A DNA stretch of 64,000 nt, from contig NZ_VSFC01000019.1 in NCBI RefSeq assembly GCF_008084905.1, forward strand, positions 8,012 through 72,011, given 5' to 3'. The position numbers were made by a program, and so were the translations under genes. Positions 15,855 to 25,256 of the stretch are shown here, one piece after another. How positions within the stretch are numbered: the stretch's first letter is position 1; each line of letters opens with the position of its first letter. This stretch comes from Xanthomarina maritima (GTDB lineage Bacteria > Bacteroidota > Bacteroidia > Flavobacteriales > Flavobacteriaceae). The notes beneath the pieces are model-generated. The model searched no databases, was not told the DNA's origin, and worked only from the letters and a program-made list of their open reading frames with translations.

Positions 15855-17804
15855 ATGAAACAATTAATTACTTTATTAAGTTTTCTGTTTATAGGACAAC
15901 TTTCTTTTTCTCAATTGGTTATTAATGAACTTGATTGTGATTCACCTGGAATAGACGATATGGAGTTTGTTGAAATTAAATCAGATGCTCCACAAACTTC
16001 TTTAGATGGTTATATTCTGGTGTTTTTTAATGGCTCAGCTTCTGGAGCAGACTCCAGTTATTTCTCTTTAGAATTAGATGGTTTTATAACTGATGAAAAT
16101 GGATTGCTTTTAATAGGAAGTGATGCTGTTGAACCATTTCCTCAATTATTAATTTCAGCAAATGTTATTCAGAATGGAGCAGATGCAGTTGCTATTTACT
16201 TTGGAAATTATACAGATTTTCCTGAAGGAACGCTTGCTACTCAAACTAATTTAATTGATGCTTTGGTTTATGATACAAGTGATGCAGACGATACAGAACT
16301 TATGGCTCTTTTAGGAGTTACCGAACAAATAAATGAAGGCTCTAGTAATAATGCAAATTCTATACAACGCAACAACGATGGTAGTTACTTTGTTGGAACT
16401 CCAACTCCAAGATTGTTAAACGATGGAAGTGGAGAAGTATATAATGCTATATCAATGTCTACTTCTCAAACTCAATATAATGAGGATGACATAATTACCA
16501 TAGTGTTTATAGCACAAGAAAATGTAACAGCAGATTTAGAATTTAGTTTTTCTTTAGATAATAACGGGTTTAATACTTCCGATTTTACAGGAAATACAAC
16601 AGTTACCATTCCTTCTGGTCAAAATACAATTTCTACAACTATTACTTTAATTGACGATGATCTAGACGAAGGAGATGAAGAACCCCTTGTGAAATTTACA
16701 GATTTAGAATGGCCATATATTCCAAACAATAATTTTTTAAAACTACGAGTGGTAGATAACGATTTTACAATGGCACCATTTGGCACACCTATAAATTCAA
16801 CTTATGGCATAGTTTCAAGTACACAGTCAAATGATTATTATAATAGTTTAGATGGTTTAGCAGACGTAGTTTTGCGTCAGGCGTTACAAGATATAATTGC
16901 AGATCCAAATGTAGTAAGAGCACAAACCTATACAGATTGTATTGAAATTTTAAAATATGCAGACCAAAATCCAGAAAATAGTAATCAAGTGTGGTTGGTA
17001 TATTTAGAACAAGGAAGAGCAAAATTAGATTTTCAAACAACATCTGTAAATACAGGAACCTGGAATAGAGAGCATACTTTTCCTAGATCTCGTGCTGGAT
17101 ATTATAGTATTGAAGAAGACGAAGTTGCCGATGGAATAGATGTTTTTTGGACAACCAAAGCAGATTCGTTACGTCATGGAAATTCTGATGCGCATGGGTT
17201 AAGAGCTGTAGATGGTCCAGAAAATAGTAGTCGTGGCAATCAATTTTATGGTGAATATAATGGACCAACAGGTACATTAGGAGGTTTTAAAGGAGATGTT
17301 GCTCGAAGTGTATTTTATTTAGCTGTTCGTTATAATGGATTGGAAATTGTAAATGGTTTTCCTGATGGTATGGTTGGACAGTTTGGCGATTTACAAACCT
17401 TATTAGATTGGCATAGAAACGATCCTCCAGACGATTTCGAAATGAATAGAAATAACATAATTTATAACTGGCAATTCAATAGAAATCCGTTTATAGATCA
17501 GCCAGATTTAGTAGAATATATCTGGGGAAATATGGTTGGTGAAACTTGGAGTGAGAATTTAGGTGTTGTAGAATCTGAAGAATTACAAGTGAGTTTGTTT
17601 CCAAATCCTACTAATGGAAGATTAAATATAAATGGGATTATGTCAGAAACAAAAATAGAAGTTTTTTCAGTTGAAGGTAGAAATTTAATGTCTCAATTTG
17701 CACTAAACAATACGTATATTGATTTAAACTTTACTAGTGGACTTTATTTAATTAAATTAACTTCCGAAGGGAAATCGGTTGTTAAAAAGATTTTGATTAA
17801 ATAA
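15855..17804 (+). CDS. Secreted endonuclease I with lamin-tail domain and T9SS sorting signal
   Basis: A 649-aa predicted extracellular nuclease. A signal peptide (first about 20 residues, ending SFSQ) is followed by a lamin-tail-like domain (about 20-195, VINELDCDSPGIDDMEFVEIKS split by context) and a Calx-beta-like segment (about 205-290). The endonuclease I domain (about 305-565) contains WNREHTFPRSRAG and NSDAHGLRAVDG with the catalytic His region. The C-terminal 75 residues (SLFPNPTNGRLNING to VVKKILIK) are a type A T9SS sorting domain, so export should depend on PorU-type processing. The start at ATG 15855 gives a clean signal peptide; a TTG 18 bp upstream sits in the promoter. It is transcribed alone. 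Confidence 0.92.
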   Translation: MKQLITLLSFLFIGQLSFSQLVINELDCDSPGIDDMEFVEIKSDAPQTSLDGYILVFFNGSASGADSSYFSLELDGFITDENGLLLIGSDAVEPFPQLLISANVIQNGADAVAIYFGNYTDFPEGTLATQTNLIDALVYDTSDADDTELMALLGVTEQINEGSSNNANSIQRNNDGSYFVGTPTPRLLNDGSGEVYNAISMSTSQTQYNEDDIITIVFIAQENVTADLEFSFSLDNNGFNTSDFTGNTTVTIPSGQNTISTTITLIDDDLDEGDEEPLVKFTDLEWPYIPNNNFLKLRVVDNDFTMAPFGTPINSTYGIVSSTQSNDYYNSLDGLADVVLRQALQDIIADPNVVRAQTYTDCIEILKYADQNPENSNQVWLVYLEQGRAKLDFQTTSVNTGTWNREHTFPRSRAGYYSIEEDEVADGIDVFWTTKADSLRHGNSDAHGLRAVDGPENSSRGNQFYGEYNGPTGTLGGFKGDVARSVFYLAVRYNGLEIVNGFPDGMVGQFGDLQTLLDWHRNDPPDDFEMNRNNIIYNWQFNRNPFIDQPDLVEYIWGNMVGETWSENLGVVESEELQVSLFPNPTNGRLNINGIMSETKIEVFSVEGRNLMSQFALNNTYIDLNFTSGLYLIKLTSEGKSVVKKILIK

Positions 17805-17816
17805 AGTAATATGTAT

Positions 17817-17852
17817 AAAAAAATCCCAAACATCTGTTTGGGATTTTTTTTG
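17817..17852. terminator. Two-way intrinsic terminator
   Basis: The stem AAATCCCAAACA/TGTTTGGGATTT has A-runs on the left and T-runs on the right. It sits between the convergent endonuclease and M56 peptidase genes. Confidence 0.88.
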
Positions 17853-17869
17853 CTCTTAAGGTTTAAAGT

Positions 17870-19657
17870 TCACTTTTTAGTTGTAATTACTATCACACCA
17901 TCTTTAGCTTTTTCACCATATTTTTCGATGGCTTTTTCTCCTTTAAACACATTTACATTTGCAATGTTTTCTGGATTCACTTTTTCCATTTCTTCTTTAG
18001 TTATTTCTTTACCATCTAGAATGATAAGTGGATTTTGATCATCAGTAGAAATAAATACACCATCCTTTTCTTTCATTTTTACAACTTTTACTTTTTTATT
18101 TGCTTGAGCATCATCTGTTATAAAGTGAATGTCTTCTTCATTTCCATCAGATGAAATGACTTTTACTTCGTATCTTTTTTCTTTATTTTTATCAGATAAC
18201 TCTTCTTTTGTAACCCATATTTTTTTGGTTTTTGAATGGTTATCAGTTTTAAATTCTAATTCTTCACCAGCTTCGGATAATGTAACAATTTCAATAGTTT
18301 TAGAGCCATCTTTTACTTTATGAACATTGCCATCTTCACTTATAAATATCATTTTTCCATCTGATTCAATTTCAATTTCTTCATCAGTATCTTGGTCATT
18401 CGATGAAAAAACAAATACATTTTCAGTATGATCATCAGATTTTATTTTGTGAACATTTCCATCTTCAGAAATAAAAGCCATGCTATGTTTACTAGATTTG
18501 ATTGATGAGTTTCCAATTGAAATATCATTTCCATTTTTGTTAAAACCAATTTTTATTGGTGAAATAGGCTCATTACCATCTATATGATAATTAGCACTTG
18601 ATTCTTTAGATTTAATATCTATTCTAATGGCAATTATTTCACCAGAAGCATTTCGTTTTACGCCTTTAAATTTTACAGTTAGTCCTTCTTTTAAAAGCTC
18701 ATTTTTTACTTTTTCTAGCTCATTATCTGTAAAGTCTTTTGTTATTAAAACAACTTCTATTTCGGTTAAATTATTTGAAAAAATATTTTCTGATGGATTG
18801 TTTGAAGCATTGATATAAACTTCTTTGGTGTTAAAGCTCATTAAAAATAATCCTAATAATGGAAGAATTAATGTAAACTTCCATGCTTTTAATTTGTTTG
18901 ATTTTGATTTGTGTAACATAACGATTCTTTTTTTGATTAATGAATTATAAAAATTATTGGTAACCATCAACTGATGATTGGGAATACTAGTTTTAAGTAA
19001 TAAGCGTTGGTAACTCTTTTCACAATTAGAAATATTCTGAGCCTGATAATCTGCTATAAACTCTAAATTTTGTTGTAATTCTTTTTTGTATAACCAACAG
19101 AATGGATTAAACCAAAACACGACACAACTTAATTGTGATAAAATAACATCAATGGAATGAAACTGTTTAGCATGTACTTTTTCGTGGTTAATAATATGTG
19201 TTAATTCTTGGTTTTGAAACTGGCTTGGGTTGTAAACTATCCAATTAAAAAATGAAAATGGAGGAACTTTATTGTCAGTTTCTATTAATTTAAAACCATC
19301 TTCTTTTTTAAAGTCGTTATTTTTTAACAAAGAGAAAAGAGATGTAAATTCTAAGATTAATTTCCCTAAAAAGAATATAAGCCCTAAGGCATACACCCAA
19401 TTAATAATTTGCAACATTGTCACTGTTTTATTTTTAGCTTGAATGAAAGCATTATCTATTATTAAGTTATTTGAAAAATTGGTAGGAGTATATTCTATAT
19501 AAATAGGAATGACAACTAATGGAATAATACCTGCTATAAAGATACCTGACAGTAAATACAATCTATTAGCATTATAAAATGTTTCTTTTTGAAGCAATAG
19601 TTTATAACAAATAAAAAATATACCAAAAACAACCGATGCTTTAATAAAATAGTCCAT
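17870..19657 (-). CDS. BlaR1-like M56 family membrane metallopeptidase
   Basis: A 595-aa protein. The N-terminal half has four membrane segments (about residues 5-22, 36-52, 82-103, 268-285) and the zinc-peptidase motif HEKVH (158-162), with EFIAD near 199 supplying the third ligand. This is the BlaR1/MecR1 protease fold. The C-terminal periplasmic part is unlike a penicillin-binding sensor. It contains repeated ISEDGNVHK blocks (near 392 and 438) with further relatives, and ends in GVIVITTKK, like the plug region of TonB-dependent receptors. It lies 2 bp after the BlaI-like gene and probably cleaves that repressor when triggered. The inducer is unknown. Confidence 0.88.
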   Translation of the reverse strand: MDYFIKASVVFGIFFICYKLLLQKETFYNANRLYLLSGIFIAGIIPLVVIPIYIEYTPTNFSNNLIIDNAFIQAKNKTVTMLQIINWVYALGLIFFLGKLILEFTSLFSLLKNNDFKKEDGFKLIETDNKVPPFSFFNWIVYNPSQFQNQELTHIINHEKVHAKQFHSIDVILSQLSCVVFWFNPFCWLYKKELQQNLEFIADYQAQNISNCEKSYQRLLLKTSIPNHQLMVTNNFYNSLIKKRIVMLHKSKSNKLKAWKFTLILPLLGLFLMSFNTKEVYINASNNPSENIFSNNLTEIEVVLITKDFTDNELEKVKNELLKEGLTVKFKGVKRNASGEIIAIRIDIKSKESSANYHIDGNEPISPIKIGFNKNGNDISIGNSSIKSSKHSMAFISEDGNVHKIKSDDHTENVFVFSSNDQDTDEEIEIESDGKMIFISEDGNVHKVKDGSKTIEIVTLSEAGEELEFKTDNHSKTKKIWVTKEELSDKNKEKRYEVKVISSDGNEEDIHFITDDAQANKKVKVVKMKEKDGVFISTDDQNPLIILDGKEITKEEMEKVNPENIANVNVFKGEKAIEKYGEKAKDGVIVITTKK

Positions 19658-19659
19658 AA

Positions 19660-20019
19660 TTATTTTTTGTTTTCTATTAATGCAATAATTTCTTTTAGAT
19701 CTTCAACGCTTATTTTTTCTTCTTTAGCAAAAAAGGAAACTACATTTTTATAAGAGCTATTAAAATAGTTCTCTATTGCTGTATTCATAAAACGTTCTTT
19801 ATAAGCTTCTTTTGTAACAATTGGAAAGTATTGATGTGTTTTACCATAAGCTTGGTAACCAACATACCCCTTTTCTTCAAGATTTCTAATAATAGTTGAA
19901 AGGGTGTTGTAATGGGGTTTATCTTCTTTAATCTCTGCTAGAACGTCTTTAACGAATGCTTTTTTTAGCATCCATAATATATGCATGATTTCTTCTTCTT
20001 TATTTGTTAGTTTTTGCAT
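19660..20019 (-). CDS. BlaI/MecI-type winged-helix repressor
   Basis: A 119-aa regulator starting MQKLTNKEEEIMHILW, the typical BlaI start. The winged-helix recognition region (YNTLSTIIRNLEEKGYVGYQ, about residues 43-62) is conserved, and the C-terminal helices form the dimer domain. A TTG 21 bp upstream could add seven residues, but the ATG at 20019 fits the family. Partner of the M56 peptidase 2 bp downstream, which is expected to inactivate it by cleavage. It probably represses its own operon. Confidence 0.92.
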   Translation of the reverse strand: MQKLTNKEEEIMHILWMLKKAFVKDVLAEIKEDKPHYNTLSTIIRNLEEKGYVGYQAYGKTHQYFPIVTKEAYKERFMNTAIENYFNSSYKNVVSFFAKEEKISVEDLKEIIALIENKK

Positions 20020-20150
20020 GATGAATATTTTAAGATTCAAACATATAACTATTTTTACAGTTATACAACTATCAATATAGTTATTTAACGAAATTTTTAG
20101 TTTTCGTTAACTTTTAATAGGAAATGTTATCTTCGCCAAAAATTAAGTTT

Positions 20151-21101
20151 ATGAGTTTGATTTGGGTTGTTTTAGGATTAATCCTGTTAGTTGTTGGAGG
20201 AGAGTTTTTAGTAAGAGCTTCAGTTTCTTTATCATTTAAATTTAACATATCTAAAATTGTAATTGGAATGACAGTTGTGTCTTTTGCAACCTCTGCTCCA
20301 GAACTTTTAGTTAGTTTACAAGCAGCTTTAGATGGTTCTCCAGATATCGCATTAGGTAACGTAATTGGATCTAATATTGCGAATATTGGATTGGTTTTAG
20401 GATTAACAGCTATCATTTCGCCTTTAACAATTAGTCACGACTTCTATAAGCTTAATTGGCCAATGATGATGTTATTGTCAATAGTTTTATACTTTTTACT
20501 GAAAAGTGGTAATGTGTTAGATTTTAAAGAAGGATTCGTATTGTTTATTTCTCTTATACTATTTCTATTCATTTTAATAAAGAAATCAAAGAGTAAAGAC
20601 TTCGAGCCTGTTGAAGAAGTTAATGAAGCATTGCAAAAAACTTCAAATTTCAAATTAATTATTTGGCTTTTAATTGGTGGTCTAGCTCTTTATTTTGGTA
20701 GCGAATGGCTGGTTCAAGGTGCAAAAGAGATGGCCTTATCTTTTGGTGTAAGCGAAAGAGTAATTTCTGTAACTATGGTTGCAGTAGGGACAAGTGTTCC
20801 AGAATTGGCAGCATCAGTTATAGCAGCTTTAAAACAAGAAAAAGCAATTTCGCTTGGTAATTTAATAGGTTCAAATATTTTTAATATTGCTTCAGTGTTA
20901 GGTCTTACCGCAATGATATCTCCAATCGGTTTAGAGAATCCTAATATTTTAAATGTAGATATTTTTTGGATGCTAGGGTTTGCATTTATCCTGATTCCTT
21001 TTATGTTATTGCCTAAAAAATTCGAAATAGGTAGACTGAAAGGATTTGTTATTTTAACAGCTTATTCAATATTTGTTATTTTGGCTTTTTTGAGCGAATA
21101 A
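20151..21101 (+). CDS. Calcium/sodium antiporter, CaCA family (YrbG-like)
   Basis: A 316-aa inner-membrane exchanger with about ten helices. The two alpha repeats are intact: GMTVVSFATSAPELLVS with GNVIGSNIANIGLVLG, and TMVAVGTSVPELAAS with GNLIGSNIFNIASVLG. The acidic residues in SAPE and SVPE bind cations. An in-frame ATG at 20124 would add nine residues (MLSSPKIKF), but it overlaps a likely -7 region and MSLIWVVLGL is the usual start. It is divergent from the BlaI operon. Confidence 0.92.
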   Translation: MSLIWVVLGLILLVVGGEFLVRASVSLSFKFNISKIVIGMTVVSFATSAPELLVSLQAALDGSPDIALGNVIGSNIANIGLVLGLTAIISPLTISHDFYKLNWPMMMLLSIVLYFLLKSGNVLDFKEGFVLFISLILFLFILIKKSKSKDFEPVEEVNEALQKTSNFKLIIWLLIGGLALYFGSEWLVQGAKEMALSFGVSERVISVTMVAVGTSVPELAASVIAALKQEKAISLGNLIGSNIFNIASVLGLTAMISPIGLENPNILNVDIFWMLGFAFILIPFMLLPKKFEIGRLKGFVILTAYSIFVILAFLSE

Positions 21102-21187
21102 TAGGGTCTATTTCATTTTATTTTATAATATTTTATATGAACCCCTATTTTTTTAGGGGTAAATGGCTTATAGTTTATTATTTTTCA

Positions 21188-21195
21188 TAAATTTG
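21188..21195 (+). promoter_or_regulatory. -7 promoter element for glnN
   Basis: TAAATTTG is an exact TAnnTTTG match 37 bp before the ATG at 21232. A 6-bp hairpin (ACCCCT/AGGGGT, about 21140-21160) lies upstream, without a following T-run. Confidence 0.5.
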
Positions 21196-21231
21196 CCCTA
21201 TTAAAATAATTTAAGCTAAATGTAAATATAT

Positions 21232-23418
21232 ATGTCAACTCTAAGATTTCATGCTATTAAAGAATCTCTTAATAGAAAGCCTATTAAGATTGAAGAAAAA
21301 ACACGTAGATCCGAACTTTTTGGATTAAATGTGTTTAACGAAGATAAAATGCGTCAGTATCTAACAAAAGAAGCATTTAACAGTGTTATGGATGCAATGC
21401 AAAATGGCACTAAAATTGATAGAGTAGTAGCAGACCATATTTCTACAGGAATGAAAGAATGGGCAATTTCTAAAGGAGCAACTCATTATACACATTGGTT
21501 TCAACCGTTAACAGGTTCAACTGCTGAAAAGCACGATGCGTTTTTTGAACCAATTGGTAATGGTCGTGCCATAGAAAAATTTGGTGGAGGACAATTAGTG
21601 CAACAAGAACCAGATGCTTCTAGCTTTCCTAATGGAGGTATAAGAAATACATTTGAAGCTCGTGGATATACAGCTTGGGATCCAACATCACCAGCATTTA
21701 TTTATGGAACAACATTATGTATTCCAACTGTATTTGTATCCTATACAGGTGAAGCTTTAGATTATAAAACGCCACTTTTAAGAGCTCTACAAGCAGTAGA
21801 TCATGCAGCTGTAGATGTTTGTAAATATTTTGATAAGAATGTTAAAAAAGTAAATGCGTCACTTGGTTGGGAACAAGAATATTTCTTGATTGATAGAGCG
21901 CTTGTTGCTTCAAGACCTGATATTTTATTAACTGGTAGAACACTTTTAGGTCATTCTTCTGCTAAAGGGCAACAATTAGACGATCATTATTTTGGAACCA
22001 TTCCTAACAGAGCTATGCAATATATGCGTGACCTTGAAACAGAATGTATGTTACTTGGTATTCCTGTTAAAACTAGACATAACGAAGTTGCGCCAAATCA
22101 ATTTGAATTAGCTCCAGTTTACGACGAAGCTAATTTAGCTGTAGACCATAACTCTTTATTAATGGATGTTATGGATAAAGTAGCAGAACGTCACGATTTT
22201 AAAGTGTTATTTCATGAAAAACCATTTAAAGGTGTTAACGGTTCTGGAAAGCATAACAACTGGAGTTTAAGTACGGATACTGGTGTTAATTTATTAGGTC
22301 CTGGTAAAACACCTATGAGCAACCTTCAGTTTTTAACATTTTTTATTAACACCATTAAAGCTGTTCATGATAACGAAGAATTAGTAAGAGCTTCTATAGC
22401 ATCTGCTAGTAACGACCATCGTTTAGGAGCAAATGAAGCACCTCCAGCTATTATATCTGTGTTTATAGGAGAACAATTAACAAGTGTTTTAGATGAGCTA
22501 CAAAATGTAACAAATGGTAAATTATCACCTGAAGAAAAAACAGATTTAAAACTGAATGTTGTCGGTAAAATTCCTGAAATATTATTAGATAATACGGATA
22601 GAAATAGAACGTCTCCATTTGCATTTACTGGTAATAAGTTTGAATTTAGAGCTGTTGGATCTAAAGCAAATTGTGCCAATCCAATGACAGTTTTAAATTC
22701 TATAGTTGCAAAACAATTAATTGATTTTAAAGCTGAAGTTGACGCGTTAATTGATGAAAAAGAACTTAAAAAAGATGAAGCAATTTTTAATGTATTAAGA
22801 GAATACATTAAAAAATCAAAAAATATTTTATTTGAAGGAAATGGATATGGAGAAGCATGGGAAAAAGAAGCTAAGAAAAGAGGGTTAAGCAATCATAAAA
22901 CAACTCCAATTGCTTTAAGAGCAAAAGTTTCAGATAAAGCTATTAAGCTTTTTGAAGATTTAGGAGTCATGAATAAGATTGAAACTGAATCTCGATATGA
23001 AATTGAAATGGAAGAGTATGTCTTACATATTCAAATTGAAGGACGAGTATTAGGAGATGTGGCTAGAAATCACGTTGTACCTACTGCTGTTAGATATCAA
23101 AATATGTTGATTGATAATGTTAAAGGACTTAAAGAAATCTATGGTGCTGGTTTTAAAAAATTAGCCCAACAGCAAATGAATTTAATCGAAGAAATTTCTG
23201 GACACATTGAAGCTATAAATTCTAATGTTACAAAAATGACAAACGAAAGAAAAAAAGCTAATAATTTAGAAGATTTCGAAAAGAAAGCTGAAGCTTACTG
23301 TTTTAATGTTAAGCCAATTTTTGACGAAATAAGATATCATTGTGACAAACTTGAGTTGTTAGTTGATGATGAACTTTGGCCATTAACAAAATATAGAGAA
23401 TTATTGTTTACTAGATAG
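21232..23418 (+). CDS. glnN: Glutamine synthetase type III
   Basis: A 728-aa cytoplasmic enzyme that makes glutamine from glutamate, ammonia and ATP. The length and the N-terminal block (RSELFGLNVFNEDKMRQYL) are typical of GSIII, much longer than GSI (about 470 aa). Family blocks include THYTHWFQPLTG, GWEQEYFLIDR (metal-binding Glu residues), KTRHNEVAPNQFELAPV and GSGKHNNWS. It has its own promoter and terminator, and no glnB or ammonium transporter is adjacent. Confidence 0.97.
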   Translation: MSTLRFHAIKESLNRKPIKIEEKTRRSELFGLNVFNEDKMRQYLTKEAFNSVMDAMQNGTKIDRVVADHISTGMKEWAISKGATHYTHWFQPLTGSTAEKHDAFFEPIGNGRAIEKFGGGQLVQQEPDASSFPNGGIRNTFEARGYTAWDPTSPAFIYGTTLCIPTVFVSYTGEALDYKTPLLRALQAVDHAAVDVCKYFDKNVKKVNASLGWEQEYFLIDRALVASRPDILLTGRTLLGHSSAKGQQLDDHYFGTIPNRAMQYMRDLETECMLLGIPVKTRHNEVAPNQFELAPVYDEANLAVDHNSLLMDVMDKVAERHDFKVLFHEKPFKGVNGSGKHNNWSLSTDTGVNLLGPGKTPMSNLQFLTFFINTIKAVHDNEELVRASIASASNDHRLGANEAPPAIISVFIGEQLTSVLDELQNVTNGKLSPEEKTDLKLNVVGKIPEILLDNTDRNRTSPFAFTGNKFEFRAVGSKANCANPMTVLNSIVAKQLIDFKAEVDALIDEKELKKDEAIFNVLREYIKKSKNILFEGNGYGEAWEKEAKKRGLSNHKTTPIALRAKVSDKAIKLFEDLGVMNKIETESRYEIEMEEYVLHIQIEGRVLGDVARNHVVPTAVRYQNMLIDNVKGLKEIYGAGFKKLAQQQMNLIEEISGHIEAINSNVTKMTNERKKANNLEDFEKKAEAYCFNVKPIFDEIRYHCDKLELLVDDELWPLTKYRELLFTR

Positions 23419-23440
23419 TAAAATTTTTTTTAAAAAACAG

Positions 23441-23470
23441 AAAAAGTCCTATGTATATAGGACTTTTTTG
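23441..23470 (+). terminator. Intrinsic terminator after glnN
   Basis: The stem AAAAAGTCCTAT/ATAGGACTTTTT is followed by T residues, 23 bp after the stop codon. Confidence 0.88.
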
Positions 23471-23596
23471 TCTTAAATATAGTTATGTGTAGTTAATCTG
23501 ATTTAAAATGTATGTTAACGAATAAGTAAAAAACTGGACTTAATTTTTAGTGTTTTTTAGTAATTTAGCTTTGCTATTAATCAATATTTATTTAAC

Positions 23597-23725
23597 ATGA
23601 AAAAGCTTATTATAAGTGTTCTTATGCTTTTGGCTGCAACTTTAATTTTCTCACAAAAAAACAATGAGAATACTAAAGTTAAAGCGCAAAAGGAATTAGT
23701 TGTACACGAACAACTTACTAAATAA
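23597..23725 (+). CDS. Small predicted secreted peptide, 42 aa
   Basis: A reading frame of 42 codons starting MKKLIISVLMLLAATLIFSQ, a textbook Flavobacteriaceae signal peptide ending in S-Q. The mature part would be only about 22 residues, polar and charged (KNNENTKVKAQKELVVHEQ). It sits between two strong terminators (23441-23470 upstream and 23745-23790 downstream), so it looks like a complete single-gene unit. I recognise no family. It could also be the remnant of a longer secreted protein. Confidence 0.6.
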   Translation: MKKLIISVLMLLAATLIFSQKNNENTKVKAQKELVVHEQLTK

Positions 23726-23744
23726 AATCATGTTAATTTTAAAT

Positions 23745-23790
23745 AAAACCACTATGCTTTAAAACATAAAGCATAGTGGTTTTATTTTTT
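23745..23790 (+). terminator. Strong intrinsic terminator after the 42-aa peptide gene
   Basis: A 16-bp perfect stem (AAAACCACTATGCTTT / AAAGCATAGTGGTTTT) with a 7-base loop and a T-rich tail, 20 bp after the stop codon of the small reading frame. Confidence 0.9.
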
Positions 23791-24034
23791 ATAAAAAATT
23801 CAATATTATATCTAATTGTTGGACGTATATAAAGATGCTTTTTATGAAAGAAGGAGAAAGTGTATATCTAATTTAAATTAATAGCTGATAAAAGATTTAT
23901 TGAAGGATATATGTAATTTAAATATAAAGTGTCAATTATATATTATAAACTAAAAGAAAAGTTAAAATTTATAGAAATAAGTCAGTAAATGTCAATTTGA
24001 ATTCTATAAATAACAAAAAATAAATTACAATTCT
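23791..24034. other. AT-rich intergenic stretch before purM
   Basis: I see no reading frame, RNA or repeat in this stretch apart from the purM promoter at its end. Confidence 0.55.
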
Positions 24035-24042
24035 TACTTTTG
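24035..24042 (+). promoter_or_regulatory. -7 promoter element for purM
   Basis: TACTTTTG fits TAnnTTTG and lies 17 bp before the ATG at 24060. No TTG at the right distance upstream. Confidence 0.5.
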
Positions 24043-24059
24043 CCCTTCAAACAAATTTC

Positions 24060-25238
24060 ATGAGTGAAGAAATAAGTAAAAGGTATTCACAAAGAGGTGT
24101 CTCAGCCTCAAAAGAAGATGTTCATAATGCCATAAAAGATATCGACAAAGGACTTTTTCCTAAAGCTTTTTGTAAAATTGTACCAGACTATTTAACAAAC
24201 GATTCTGATTATTGTTTGGTAATGCATGCAGATGGAGCAGGGACTAAGAGTTCTTTAGCTTATATGTATTGGAAAGAGACAGGAGATCTTTCTGTCTGGA
24301 AAGGCATTGCTCAAGATGCTCTAATAATGAACATTGACGATTTGCTTTGTGTTGGTGCAACAGATAATATCATGTTATCTTCAACTATAGGAAGAAATAA
24401 AAATCTGATTCCAGGAGAAGTTATTGCTGCAATTATAAATGGTACAGAAGAGCTAATTTCAGATCTTAAGTCATTTGGTGTTACAATTCATTCTACAGGT
24501 GGAGAAACTGCTGATGTTGGCGATTTGGTTCGAACTATTATTGTGGATTCTACAGTAACTGCTAGAGTAAAACGTAGTAATGTTATTGATAATTCTAATA
24601 TTCAAGCAGGCGATGTTATTGTCGGTTTAGAATCTTTTGGTAAAGCTTCTTACGAAAGAGAATATAATGGAGGTATGGGAAGTAATGGTTTAACTTCTGC
24701 TAGGCATGATGTGTTTCATAAGTATCTTGCTGATAAATACCCAGAAAGTTTTGATGCAGCTGTTCCTGAAGAATTGGTGTATTCAGGTCAAATAAAATTA
24801 ACTGATAATGTTGAAAATTCTCCAATAGATGCTGGTAAATTGGTCCTTTCGCCAACTAGAACATATGCGCCTATTATTAAAAAGATTTTAACTAAATATA
24901 ATAGTGAAAACATACATGGAATGATTCATTGTAGTGGTGGAGCGCAAACTAAAATCCTTCATTTCATAGATAACCTTCATATAATAAAAAATAATATGTT
25001 TTCCGTTCCTCCGTTGTTTAAGCTTATCCAAGAGCAATCAAAAACAGAATGGAAAGAAATGTACCAAGTATTTAATTGTGGACATAGAATGGAATTATAT
25101 GTATCTCCTGAAGTAGCTCACGATATTATTGCTATTTCTAAATCCTTTCATGTTGATGCAAAAATAATTGGTAAAGTAGAGGCCTCAAATGAAAAACAGT
25201 TAACCATTTCAAGCGAATACGGAGAGTTTAAATATTAG
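24060..25238 (+). CDS. purM: Phosphoribosylformylglycinamidine cyclo-ligase (AIR synthetase), Bacteroidota form
   Basis: A 392-aa enzyme closing the imidazole ring in purine synthesis. AIR-synthase features are visible: RYSQRGV near the start, HADGAGTKSSLAYMY (substrate/ATP loop), NIDDLLCVGA, GGETADVGDLV and GLESFGKASYEREYNGGMGSNG in two adjacent blocks. It is longer than the E. coli enzyme (345 aa), as I recall for Bacteroidota. A DUF3078 gene follows after 18 bp. Confidence 0.93.
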   Translation: MSEEISKRYSQRGVSASKEDVHNAIKDIDKGLFPKAFCKIVPDYLTNDSDYCLVMHADGAGTKSSLAYMYWKETGDLSVWKGIAQDALIMNIDDLLCVGATDNIMLSSTIGRNKNLIPGEVIAAIINGTEELISDLKSFGVTIHSTGGETADVGDLVRTIIVDSTVTARVKRSNVIDNSNIQAGDVIVGLESFGKASYEREYNGGMGSNGLTSARHDVFHKYLADKYPESFDAAVPEELVYSGQIKLTDNVENSPIDAGKLVLSPTRTYAPIIKKILTKYNSENIHGMIHCSGGAQTKILHFIDNLHIIKNNMFSVPPLFKLIQEQSKTEWKEMYQVFNCGHRMELYVSPEVAHDIIAISKSFHVDAKIIGKVEASNEKQLTISSEYGEFKY

Positions 25239-25256
25239 TTATTAAAAATCAGATTA

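Noticed and set aside
22365-22892. Minus-strand frame of 175 codons inside glnN
   Set aside because: It is antisense to conserved glutamine synthetase III sequence and rich in Ser/Phe/Leu as expected for a shadow frame.
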